Shown one piece after another: positions 1 to 7,910 of a stretch of DNA of 43,738 nucleotides. The notes beneath the pieces were generated by a model. It searched no databases and was not told the origin of the DNA. It saw only the letters and a program-made list of their open reading frames with translations. Within the stretch, counting starts at the first letter, position 1. Every line of letters begins with the position of its first letter. The position numbers and the translations under genes were made by a program. Source of the DNA: CAZNHL01 sp964572965 (GTDB lineage Bacteria; Bacteroidota; Bacteroidia; Cytophagales; UBA9547); contig CAZNHL010000038.1 in assembly GCA_964572965.1 (NCBI GenBank), forward strand, positions 1-43,738. Reading direction: 5' to 3'.

Positions 1-21
1 TTAGCGGGACTCAATTCTCAA

Positions 22-819
22 TTACTTCCAGTGTTTACTTATCAGATCGATCATTTCACGGTGTATTGCACCAGCGGCAAGGATTTCTATCTGATCTACT
101 CTATTGGTGTTTATGTTTCCTGTAAAGTCAGTGGCTTTACCTCCGGCTTCCTGCAAAAGCGCAATACCTCCGGCAATATCCCAAAGTTTGATGTTAAACT
201 CAAAATAGGCGTCAAATCTTCCGCAGGCCACGTAAGCCATGTCTGTTGCTGCTGACCCTATCCTTCTTACACCATGGCAGGTTTCCTGAAAACTTCGGAT
301 GATGTCCATATATTGGCGGGCTTTATCATCCATGCTATAAGGAAAGCCTGTTGCAATTAATGAATCAGAAAGCTTGTTGACATTAGAAATACGAATATTT
401 TTTCCGTTGCAATAAGCACCACCACCATCCCAGGCATAAAAACATTCGTCTCGGTTAAGTTCATGTACTACACCGGAAATGATGCGGTCTCCTTGTTTCA
501 AACCTATGGAAATGGCATAAGTCGGAACCCTGTGCATGAAATTGGTAGTGCCGTCTAAAGGGTCAACAACCCAGCTCAGCTTGCTGTTTACTTTATCAAT
601 TGTGCCCTCTTCAGTTATGAAACCCGCTTCGGGTAAAATGGCTTCTAAACCTTTTACTAATTTCCGTTCAGCTTCTTTGTCTACATAAGAAACCAATTCG
701 TTCGAGCCTTTTTGTTCAATTTTGAACCAGTCAAACTGTACAGCTTCAGCTTGTATAAAAGCCCCTACTTCTTTTGTAAGTTCGGTAACCTGGCGTGTAA
801 TTTCGTCTAAACGGTTCAT
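22..819 (-). CDS. Inositol monophosphatase family protein (SuhB-like)
   Basis: Cytoplasmic Mg-dependent phosphatase of the inositol monophosphatase family, which removes phosphate from myo-inositol-1-phosphate or related sugar phosphates. Over 265 residues, the usual family length, it shows the metal-binding EEGT at residues 70-73, the WVVDPLDGTTN signature at 83-93 with both aspartates, and the C-terminal WDIAGG at 213-218. All metal ligands expected from the family are present, so it should be active. The true substrate cannot be told from sequence, because CysQ-like and fructose-bisphosphatase-like members share these motifs. It points the same way as the DUF4105 gene 41 nt upstream and may be co-transcribed with it. 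Confidence 0.93.
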   Translation of the reverse strand: MNRLDEITRQVTELTKEVGAFIQAEAVQFDWFKIEQKGSNELVSYVDKEAERKLVKGLEAILPEAGFITEEGTIDKVNSKLSWVVDPLDGTTNFMHRVPTYAISIGLKQGDRIISGVVHELNRDECFYAWDGGGAYCNGKNIRISNVNKLSDSLIATGFPYSMDDKARQYMDIIRSFQETCHGVRRIGSAATDMAYVACGRFDAYFEFNIKLWDIAGGIALLQEAGGKATDFTGNINTNRVDQIEILAAGAIHREMIDLISKHWK

Positions 820-860
820 AAAATAGCTTTAAGCTAAAAATGGATGATCAAATGCAAACG

Positions 861-2042
861 TTAAGATGTTACTGTTTCTTGTTTCAGTTGGTTATTTAAT
901 CGATACCAATGCAAGAAACTTCTGGCAATAATACTTAATAATATGGGAAGTACAGCAGGATGAAGCTTTTGAGGGAAAAAACCGAAAGTTGCTATCATCA
1001 TTGCAGTAAATATGAAAACAAAAAGGAAATAGTTTCTCAGAAAAGCCTGATATTTTGGTTTCCTAAAAAGGAAAACAACAACAAAATGGAGTGGAAAAGC
1101 CCATATTATATTCAGATTATTCTTAGTAGTAGCATGATCAGTACCGAACCAAAGGAATAAAATGAAAAATCCGAATAAGCCCAAAGAACCAAAAAGCAGA
1201 TGATCTGATAAATTAAAACCAGTATTTGATTTAAAATTAAACCAGCTAATAACGGCAATGATTACAAAAATACTCCAGAATACAACTGCAGGTGTAATAG
1301 GTGAAGGTTTTTCAATTTCAGCGGGCAATGCCTTAAAAATTTCACGGGTTTGAGTAACCAATGGCTTTCCTCCCATTTGTGCATGGTCAGTTGCATGCAT
1401 TAAAAACTTGGGCAGAAACATTCTTTCTTCATAAGTAGCGCTTCTGTCGGTAACGCTCCCCAGCCCCAGGTAAAAACCAAATTGTGTCCACGGCATATTA
1501 TTTACACCCGGGTCGAGTAAAACCCTTAAAGTACTGTCAGGCTGTTGAAATGGTTTAAACTCTAATTGACTGTCTGTAGCTTTGCGCAGAATATCGCGGA
1601 TGCGTGTTGAGCAGTTGTCAAAAAAGAAGTCGTACTTATAAAATTTATTCTCAGGTTTAATGTTTTCTTCCAGCAGATCATATAACCTTTGAGCCTGTGC
1701 CTGACTGTAGTTTAAGGTCTGCTGATATACGCTTCTGTTTTCCCAGATGTATTCCTGAACAAAATCATTATACGGAGAACTGTCCAGCATATAAGGTAAT
1801 TGTCCTCGTGTAAACTTTACATAAAAATTAGGTGTGTTGAAGTCAAAAGTGCCGTAGTTGTAGACAATATCTGTTCCGCTCAGAGGGTCACTGATCCAGA
1901 TAGCAGAATGCCCAAAAGTAGAATATAGCTCTGTACCAGCCCCACAGGTAAGGAGACTTACCTTAACATCAGGGGAAAGCGATTTCCCGAACAACTGTGT
2001 GCAGCTTAAAAAACCTATTATATATAGTAATAACCTTTTCAT
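861..2042 (-). CDS. DUF4105 (Lnb-type) membrane protein, possible lipoprotein N-acyltransferase
   Basis: The protein has a signal peptide, a periplasmic DUF4105 domain and about five C-terminal membrane segments (starting near VFWSIFVII). DUF4105 has a papain/NlpC-like core. The candidate catalytic histidine is in STFGHSA (about residue 45) and the candidate cysteine in DNCSTR. Members of this family act as lipoprotein-modifying acyltransferases (Lnb type), which suits a Bacteroidota that needs to mature lipoproteins; the exact role here is inference. I start it at the ATG at 2042, giving MKRLLLYIIGFL, and not at the ATG 24 nt upstream (2066), because a TACATTTG promoter element on the same strand covers that upstream ATG. 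Confidence 0.85.
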   Translation of the reverse strand: MKRLLLYIIGFLSCTQLFGKSLSPDVKVSLLTCGAGTELYSTFGHSAIWISDPLSGTDIVYNYGTFDFNTPNFYVKFTRGQLPYMLDSSPYNDFVQEYIWENRSVYQQTLNYSQAQAQRLYDLLEENIKPENKFYKYDFFFDNCSTRIRDILRKATDSQLEFKPFQQPDSTLRVLLDPGVNNMPWTQFGFYLGLGSVTDRSATYEERMFLPKFLMHATDHAQMGGKPLVTQTREIFKALPAEIEKPSPITPAVVFWSIFVIIAVISWFNFKSNTGFNLSDHLLFGSLGLFGFFILFLWFGTDHATTKNNLNIIWAFPLHFVVVFLFRKPKYQAFLRNYFLFVFIFTAMMIATFGFFPQKLHPAVLPILLSIIARSFLHWYRLNNQLKQETVTS

Positions 2043-2063
2043 TGAAACAATTATAATTAAAGA

Positions 2064-2071
2064 CAAATGTA
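2064..2071 (-). promoter_or_regulatory. Bacteroidota -7 promoter element for the DUF4105 gene
   Basis: Read on the minus strand this is TACATTTG, an exact match to the Bacteroidota -7 consensus TAnnTTTG. It would start transcription around 2057, about 15 nt before the ATG at 2042. No clear TTG at -33 was found, so the call is moderate. Confidence 0.45.
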
Positions 2072-2271
2072 AAGGAATTTCCGATTCCAGCTTTCTGTCA
2101 TCATTTAATAATATTCTCAGATGTTTAAAATAAAGAACTCTGTTCTTTCACTATTTATTGCTTCCGTTAAGCATACCAAAACAGTATAGAAAGCTTTGTT
2201 AATTCAATGTTAACAGGAAACCGTTCTGGCTTATTCTAATGCATGTTACAAGAATTTATCATTAACATAAT

Positions 2272-2327
2272 GTAAAAGACTAATAACGATTGCTTAACAC
2301 TGGCTTAATAGACCACAGCTAATTTTG
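2272..2327 (+). promoter_or_regulatory. PhoB-like phased repeats plus -7 promoter of the TonB receptor
   Basis: Four TAA-centred repeats begin at 2272, 2283, 2294 and 2305, exactly 11 bp apart; the best two read TTAACA and TTAATA. Nine bases later comes the -7 element TAATTTTG (2320-2327). Eleven-bp direct repeats next to the promoter are typical of PhoB/OmpR-family activators, which replace the -35 contact. The same arrangement with the same 9-bp gap occurs at 5284-5339. This block and the minus-strand promoter account for the 307-nt gap between the two genes; the remaining AT-rich sequence shows nothing else clear. Confidence 0.6.
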
Positions 2328-2349
2328 TAGCTGTAAATTGAAACAGAAT

Positions 2350-5163
2350 ATGTTCAAAAATCTATTAACAGCAGTTTTCCTTTTAATCGGTATCAGTGCT
2401 TTTGCACAAACAGGATCCATCAAGGGGATAGTAAAAGATTCATTGTCTAAAGAAGACATTATCGGCGCAAGTGTATTTCTTGAAGGAACAACACAAGGTG
2501 CAGCGACAGACATCGACGGAAGCTTCGAAATCAGAAATGTGAAACCAGGCACTTATAACCTGATCATCAATTTCATTTCATATAGCAAGAAAACAATCAG
2601 CGCTACGGTAGAAGCCGGCAAAGCAACAGACCTGGGTCTTATTGATATCAAGGAGATAGTAGTACAAGGGGAAGAGGTTGTGATTGTAGGTGTAAAAGAA
2701 ACACATACTGAATCTGCCGTGATCATGGAGATCAAAGAAAGCGAGCAGGTAGTAAGTGGTATTTCCAGCGAGCAGATTTCCAAGTCGCAGGACAGAGATG
2801 CAGCACAGGTTTTGTCTCGTGTACCGGGTGTAACAATTCAGGACAACAAATTTGTACTGGTGCGTGGTTTGAACCAACGTTATAATGGTGTAATGCTAAA
2901 TGGTGTAAACTCACCAAGTACAGAAACCGATTCAAGAGCTTTCGCTTTTGACGTGATACCAAGTAGTATGATTGACAGGGTGTTGGTCTATAAATCAGGA
3001 GCTCCTGAATTGATCGGAGATATGACAGGTTCTTTGGTAAAAGTTTATACAAAAAACTCAGTATCAGAAAACTATACAAATGTAAATATTGGTTTGGGCT
3101 ACAGATCTGGAACAACTTTTACAACACACCAGTCACAAACAACTTATGGTGCTGATGTACTGGGTCTGGGAAATCTTAACCGTCAATTACCAAGTTCGTT
3201 TCCAACAAATCTTAACGACAAGTCTATTCAGTTTGACAGGCCGACACAAGAATCAGCAGCTAAGTCATTGAACCCTGATTGGGGGCTAACGAATGTTAAT
3301 AGTTTGCCTGATATGCGTCTGGGTATAGATTTAGGAAGGGTAAATAAGTTTGGTTCAAAAAGGTTGAGTACGATAATCGCTGTAAACTATTCTAAAACGT
3401 CTCAGTTTATATCGGCAGAAAGAAAGAGGTATAATTATGATTATACGCAATCGGTAACACCTAACAATTTAGTCTTTAATTATAAAACGGAGCAACTTGA
3501 ACAAACATCTCGTTTAGGAGCATTGGCAAATTTTAGTCTGGCGTTAAATCACAGAAATAAAATTGAACTTAGAAATATGTTCAATCAAAGTGGTATTGCT
3601 CAAACGACAATTAAGACAGGAACAGATAATGCAGATAATACCGATGTACTTGGCCGTGGTTTATATTATCAACAACGAAGTATAATTTCGAGTCAGTTAG
3701 GCGGAGAGCATGAATTGAAAAATGGAAAAACCAAACTTGACTGGACATTGGGTTTTTCAAACATCAGCAAAAAAGAACCGAACTACAGAAGAGCCGGTTA
3801 TTTAAGACAAATGGGAACTAATGAACCATTCATAGTATCAATACCTTCACAGGCAACCGATAATGATGCTTCTACTTTTGATTCTAAACTGAATGAAAAT
3901 ATTCTTGGTGCGGCAATTAATGCTGAACATCAACTGACTCCTAAGACAGACAAAAATGAAGGTATTAAGCTGAGAGCCGGAATCTACCTGGAACAAAGGT
4001 CAAGAAAGTTTGAATCAAGATGGATGTCTTATGTAGGTGCAAAATATTATGATGCACAATATAAAAACGATCCTCTGGAAACTATTTTTTCTCCGGATCA
4101 CATCGACTTAGATAATGGGTTTTATCTGAGTGAAGGAACTGACGGTACTAACAAATATACAGCTTCAAACACGATGGCTGCCGGTTATGTAGGGGCTACT
4201 ATACCTTTGGGTAAATTCAATATTGCTACAGGTGTCAGAATTGAGCATAATACGCAAAAACTTGATTCAAAACGACAGGATAATTCAACTCCGGTTATTG
4301 TAAACAACCCGCTTACAAGCGTATTGCCATCAATAAACGTCGCTTATAATTTAACAAAACGAATGTTGGTGAGAGCTGCTTTTGCTCAAACGCTGAACAG
4401 ACCGGAATTTAGAGAAATTGCACCATTCGGTTTCTATGATTTCGAAAATAGCTGGAAAATAAAAGGAAACCCTTTGTTGAAAATAGCTACGGTTAACAAT
4501 TATGATGTACGTTGGGAATATTACCCGACTCCGAACGAATCAATCTCTTTTGGCGCTTTTTATAAAGATATTACTAATGCAATTGAGATGGCTGTTGAAC
4601 CGGGAGCTGGTAATGACCTGGCTTTCTACTATACTAATGCCGCTAAAGCAACTTGTTACGGGTTAGAAGCCGAACTGAGAAAGTCATTGAGCTTTGTGGC
4701 TCCGGGTACCGTTTTGGATAAATTCTCTGTTTTATTCAATGGTTCATTAATTAAAAGTGAAGTAAATCTGAACCCTACACCTGGACAGGTAAATGAGGTG
4801 TTGAGAAGACCGCTACAAGGACAGTCTCCATATGTAGTGAATACGGGTCTGTATTTCAATGATGAGAAGTCAAGATTACAGGTAAACGTACTGTATAATG
4901 TTTTCGGTCCACGTTATGTTGGTATTGGTTCATCATCTCTGGCGTCTATTTATCTGGTTCAGCGTAACGTAATAGATTTGACTATTACTAAGGCTGTTGG
5001 TAAACACCTTGAAGTTAAAGCTGGTATTCAGGATATATTGAACCAATCGTTTATTTTGAAAGAAGATAGTGACAGAGACTATAAAAGTAGTGCAGCAGAT
5101 CAGACTGTAACTACCTATAAAAAAGGGTCATATTTCACATTAGGTTTTGGGTATAAATTCTAA
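2350..5163 (+). CDS. TonB-dependent outer membrane receptor with carboxypeptidase-regulatory-like N-domain
   Basis: Outer membrane active transporter energised by TonB-ExbBD. It starts with a signal peptide cleaved near SAFA-Q, then a CarboxypepD_reg-like beta domain (GSIKGIVKDSL onward), a plug domain (about residues 130-235, with DAAQVLSRVPGV and VRGLNQRYNGVMLNG) and a 22-strand-type barrel ending in the aromatic YFTLGFGYKF. Length is about 937 residues. No SusD-type gene follows; the next gene is a beta-helix surface lipoprotein with its own but matching control region. I prefer the ATG at 2350 over a TTG at 2338, which would leave a leader of only about 5 nt after the predicted start of transcription. 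The substrate is unknown; the repeats upstream suggest phosphate-limited expression. Confidence 0.92.
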   Translation: MFKNLLTAVFLLIGISAFAQTGSIKGIVKDSLSKEDIIGASVFLEGTTQGAATDIDGSFEIRNVKPGTYNLIINFISYSKKTISATVEAGKATDLGLIDIKEIVVQGEEVVIVGVKETHTESAVIMEIKESEQVVSGISSEQISKSQDRDAAQVLSRVPGVTIQDNKFVLVRGLNQRYNGVMLNGVNSPSTETDSRAFAFDVIPSSMIDRVLVYKSGAPELIGDMTGSLVKVYTKNSVSENYTNVNIGLGYRSGTTFTTHQSQTTYGADVLGLGNLNRQLPSSFPTNLNDKSIQFDRPTQESAAKSLNPDWGLTNVNSLPDMRLGIDLGRVNKFGSKRLSTIIAVNYSKTSQFISAERKRYNYDYTQSVTPNNLVFNYKTEQLEQTSRLGALANFSLALNHRNKIELRNMFNQSGIAQTTIKTGTDNADNTDVLGRGLYYQQRSIISSQLGGEHELKNGKTKLDWTLGFSNISKKEPNYRRAGYLRQMGTNEPFIVSIPSQATDNDASTFDSKLNENILGAAINAEHQLTPKTDKNEGIKLRAGIYLEQRSRKFESRWMSYVGAKYYDAQYKNDPLETIFSPDHIDLDNGFYLSEGTDGTNKYTASNTMAAGYVGATIPLGKFNIATGVRIEHNTQKLDSKRQDNSTPVIVNNPLTSVLPSINVAYNLTKRMLVRAAFAQTLNRPEFREIAPFGFYDFENSWKIKGNPLLKIATVNNYDVRWEYYPTPNESISFGAFYKDITNAIEMAVEPGAGNDLAFYYTNAAKATCYGLEAELRKSLSFVAPGTVLDKFSVLFNGSLIKSEVNLNPTPGQVNEVLRRPLQGQSPYVVNTGLYFNDEKSRLQVNVLYNVFGPRYVGIGSSSLASIYLVQRNVIDLTITKAVGKHLEVKAGIQDILNQSFILKEDSDRDYKSSAADQTVTTYKKGSYFTLGFGYKF

Positions 5164-5177
5164 TCCGAAATAGAAAG

Positions 5178-5214
5178 AAAAAGGGGATTTCCGCCAAGGG
5201 AATCCCCTTTTTTA
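5178..5214 (+). terminator. Rho-independent terminator after the TonB receptor gene
   Basis: Twelve-bp perfect arms (AAAAAGGGGATT at 5178-5189 and its complement at 5201-5212), an 11-nt loop, and a T-rich run. It separates the receptor gene from the lipoprotein gene, which therefore has its own promoter. Confidence 0.85.
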
Positions 5215-5283
5215 TTTTAAAACAAATATTAAAAACCGCTTTATGATGTTTCTGTTAAATAGCGCCCAAACAGCCCCGTTAAT

Positions 5284-5339
5284 GTAAACATTTGCTAATT
5301 GGCTGCTAACACTGACTTAACATTGGGATTATACTTTTG
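5284..5339 (+). promoter_or_regulatory. PhoB-like phased repeats plus -7 promoter of the beta-helix lipoprotein
   Basis: Four repeats begin at 5284, 5295, 5306 and 5317, all 11 bp apart; the last two read CTAACA and TTAACA. After exactly nine bases comes the -7 element TACTTTTG (5332-5339), an exact TAnnTTTG match, giving a leader of about 40 nt before the ATG at 5388. Spacing and phase are the same as upstream of the TonB receptor, so one OmpR/PhoB-type activator probably controls both. Confidence 0.6.
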
Positions 5340-5387
5340 TATCGAACCGAAAAGGGTAAAAAACTTTAATAAGAAAACTTACAAAAA

Positions 5388-6788
5388 ATGAAAAAGTATT
5401 CAAAGTTAGTGTTGGCATTAGCATTCCTTGGTGCTGTTGCTTGTAAAAAATCTGATGATGCTTCATCACCAAATGTTCAAAAAATAAACGTATTATCAGG
5501 TAATCTTGAAACTCAGACATTAGATCCTACTAAGCAATATACACTGCAAGGTTTGGTTTATGTGCAAAGCGGAAAAGTATTGACAATTCCTGCAGGTACT
5601 GTTATTTTGGCTGATAAAGGATCAAAAGCAGCTTTAGTTGTTAACCGTGGCGGTCAGCTGATTGCTAACGGAACAGAAACAAGCCCAATCGTTTTCACAT
5701 CTAATGCACCGGCTGGTTTCAGAAATACAGGAGACTGGGGTGGTATCATCATTTGTGGAAAAGCTCCAAACAATCAAGGTGATAAAATCGCAATGGAAGG
5801 TCCTACAGACTTCTCTGTAAGTTCTGGTACTGATAATGGATTGTATGGCGGTAATGTTGAAGCAGACAACTCAGGTTCATTGAAATATGTACGTGTTGAG
5901 TATGCTGGTATTGCTTATGCTCCAAACAAAGAAATCAATTCTATAACTTTCTGCTCAGTTGGTTCTGGTACAACTGTTGAACACGTTCAGGCTTCTTTCG
6001 GTGGAGATGATTCTTTCGAGTGGTTTGGTGGTTCAGTAAACGCTAAATACCTGGTTGCTTACAAAGGATGGGATGACGATTTCGATACAGATTTCGGTTA
6101 CCGTGGTAAAGTTCAGTTTGGTGTTGCTTTAAGAGGTGCTACTCTTGCAGATCAGTCTGGTTCAAACGGTTTCGAATCTGATAACGATGCTGCAGGTTCT
6201 TCACTTACTCCACAAACTACTGCACAGTTCTCTAACATTTCAATCTTAGGACCATTCTTGTTCGTAAGCAGAGATGATAAAACAGGAGCTCTTGTTAAAG
6301 GTAATATCAACGCTAATTTCCAGCATGCTGCTCATATCAGAAGAAATTCTGGTTTGGTTGTTGCTAACTCTGTAATCCTTGGCTATCCAATTGGTGTTAA
6401 CTTTGACAAAACAGGTGGTGCTTTGAAATTCACTAACAACGTAGTAGGTGTTGTCCAGACTCGTGCAGCTTTCACGGCAGGTAACAATAATGATACAACT
6501 GGTTTTGTTGCTAAAAACGTATTCTCTAGCGCTACAAACGGTACTGATGTATTGGCTAATGACAATTCTTCATCTACTGACTACAATCCTGCTAACGATT
6601 TTAAAGCAGGTTACTTAGCTGCTAACTCTCCTGCCAAAACTGGTGCAGACTTTACAAATACAGGTTTGACTGATGCTTCTTTCTGGACTGTTACTACTTA
6701 CAGAGGAGCATTCGATACAGCTCCTGCTCCTGCTTGGAACTGGGAATCTGGTTGGTTGAATTTTGACCCACAAAGCAAAGTATACTAA
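5388..6788 (+). CDS. Surface lipoprotein with parallel beta-helix, partner of the TonB receptor
   Basis: A 466-residue lipoprotein. The signal peptide ends in a lipobox with the lipidated cysteine at residue 19, followed by KKSDD, a charged stretch like the export signal that sends Bacteroidota lipoproteins to the cell surface. The rest is rich in short Gly/Asn/Thr/Val strands (TIPAGTVILADKG, GGQLIANG, PIVFTSNAP), typical of a right-handed parallel beta-helix. Relatives are seen beside TonB receptors and are often given uninformative names. I infer a surface substrate-capturing or degrading role for the receptor encoded just upstream, under the same control element. No catalytic site could be assigned. 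Confidence 0.75.
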   Translation: MKKYSKLVLALAFLGAVACKKSDDASSPNVQKINVLSGNLETQTLDPTKQYTLQGLVYVQSGKVLTIPAGTVILADKGSKAALVVNRGGQLIANGTETSPIVFTSNAPAGFRNTGDWGGIIICGKAPNNQGDKIAMEGPTDFSVSSGTDNGLYGGNVEADNSGSLKYVRVEYAGIAYAPNKEINSITFCSVGSGTTVEHVQASFGGDDSFEWFGGSVNAKYLVAYKGWDDDFDTDFGYRGKVQFGVALRGATLADQSGSNGFESDNDAAGSSLTPQTTAQFSNISILGPFLFVSRDDKTGALVKGNINANFQHAAHIRRNSGLVVANSVILGYPIGVNFDKTGGALKFTNNVVGVVQTRAAFTAGNNNDTTGFVAKNVFSSATNGTDVLANDNSSSTDYNPANDFKAGYLAANSPAKTGADFTNTGLTDASFWTVTTYRGAFDTAPAPAWNWESGWLNFDPQSKVY

Positions 6789-6820
6789 TTATAACATTTT
6801 TTATTTAATTGGTTAAATTT

Positions 6821-6852
6821 AAGGCAAGCTTAATGGCTTGCCTTATTTTATT
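6821..6852 (+). terminator. Rho-independent terminator
   Basis: Nine-bp arms AAGGCAAGC (6821-6829) and GCTTGCCTT (6836-6844), six-nt loop, then ATTTTATT. It closes the beta-helix lipoprotein gene just before the next start at 6861, so the following gene needs read-through or an unseen promoter. Confidence 0.75.
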
Positions 6853-6860
6853 AGAAGTAC

Positions 6861-7451
6861 ATGAAAAAAATATTCGTATTTATTGTTATTGCTGTTTTCT
6901 TCAACGCTTGTCAATCTAACAAGTATGAGCCGGTTAAAGTTATTAGTGAAAAGGACGCTCATTTGATTAAAATGGAGCTTTCCCGGTTCATGGATAAATT
7001 GCCAAGCAGGACAAAAATGGAAGATCGTTGGGACACAACATTAACTTCCCGTAATGCATATTACTCTCTGAAAGCTGATTCGATGAAACTGCTGTGCTTT
7101 TATGAAGGAAAAGACGGCTACAAATATTTCTTTATCACTCGTATAGTGCCTAGTATTCATGAAGGAGACAGACGTGGCTCTTCTGGCAGATTCCGCTGGG
7201 ACAGCACGACAAATCGTGTAAGTGATCTGGAAGAGTATTTATTAACAAATATTATGCAGCCTGCCAAAATTGAAGAAGTGGCTCCGTCTTTGTTTGAGAT
7301 AACTCTTGAGAAAGATACACTTCCTGAAAATTTTGCTAACAAAGACTTTATTGAATGGCCAAATGGTTACTTTGCTTACGATAAGAAAAATCATAATTGG
7401 GATAGAAGAGTGTTTTTCCGGGTAAGACCGGATTCTACATCAGAAAAATAA
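6861..7451 (+). CDS. Putative lipoprotein of unknown function
   Basis: A 196-residue protein with a lipoprotein signal peptide (lipobox ending at Cys17, sequence VFFNAC). The mature part is soluble, mixed alpha/beta and charged, with no family I recognise. It lies 72 nt after the beta-helix lipoprotein, behind a terminator hairpin, and is itself closed by a strong terminator. Its position suggests partial co-expression with the receptor pair upstream, but nothing in the protein confirms a shared role. Confidence 0.75.
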   Translation: MKKIFVFIVIAVFFNACQSNKYEPVKVISEKDAHLIKMELSRFMDKLPSRTKMEDRWDTTLTSRNAYYSLKADSMKLLCFYEGKDGYKYFFITRIVPSIHEGDRRGSSGRFRWDSTTNRVSDLEEYLLTNIMQPAKIEEVAPSLFEITLEKDTLPENFANKDFIEWPNGYFAYDKKNHNWDRRVFFRVRPDSTSEK

Positions 7452-7480
7452 AATAAGCCCCGAAGCCGGGGCTTATTCTT
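7452..7480 (+). terminator. Bidirectional hairpin terminator
   Basis: Eleven-bp perfect arms (AATAAGCCCCG at 7452-7462, complement at 7467-7477), four-nt loop, T-rich on the plus strand. It overlaps the end of the lipoprotein gene. Confidence 0.8.
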
Positions 7481-7646
7481 TATACCTCCTTCGTCAGATC
7501 CCACGAAAATACGAAGGCTTTCGGCTAGAAAGTTGAGGTATTTCATGTCGGCTTCACCGGTTTGAAAATAGAAAACATGAAAAACTTTCATGTTTTCGTT
7601 CCTTATAAATTGATTTGGGAATAGCTACATTGTCTGACCGCATAGA

Positions 7647-7751
7647 CTATGTAGCATGATGGCGATAACCTGCTTCTAAAGCCCATCTCGCGGTATTTTC
7701 TACACATTTACCGTCTTTTACAGGCCACAGCCCTAAGCCTGTATGCGCCAT
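7647..7751 (-). pseudogene. Decayed aldo/keto reductase N-terminal fragment
   Basis: On the minus strand a 34-codon stretch reads GLGLWPVKDGK, then VENTARWALEAGYRHHAT, and stops. This is the first strand and helix region of aldo/keto reductases (GLG.W, then WALEAGYRHIDTA), with the catalytic aspartate region degraded (HHAT instead of HIDTA) and a stop right after. The start of the barrel and everything beyond are missing. It sits in the 430-nt gap 7481-7910, where I see no intact gene. A short minus-strand frame also runs through 7470-7591 but matches nothing I know. Confidence 0.6.
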
Positions 7752-7910
7752 TGTTCAACAGAATATATGCTTGGTCTATCGTAAAAATGTTTTCATTGCA
7801 GTTAAAATATAAGAAAGAATTAGTCGCTAATTTTTAATTTTACCGTTTGAATGTCGTTCTTGTAAAAGGACAGTGTCTGTACCCTATCTAAACGAATTAA
7901 TATATAAGAA

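Noticed and set aside
7391..7591. A 66-codon minus-strand frame after the lipoprotein gene
   Set aside because: It runs through the terminator hairpin and into the lipoprotein gene and resembles no known protein.
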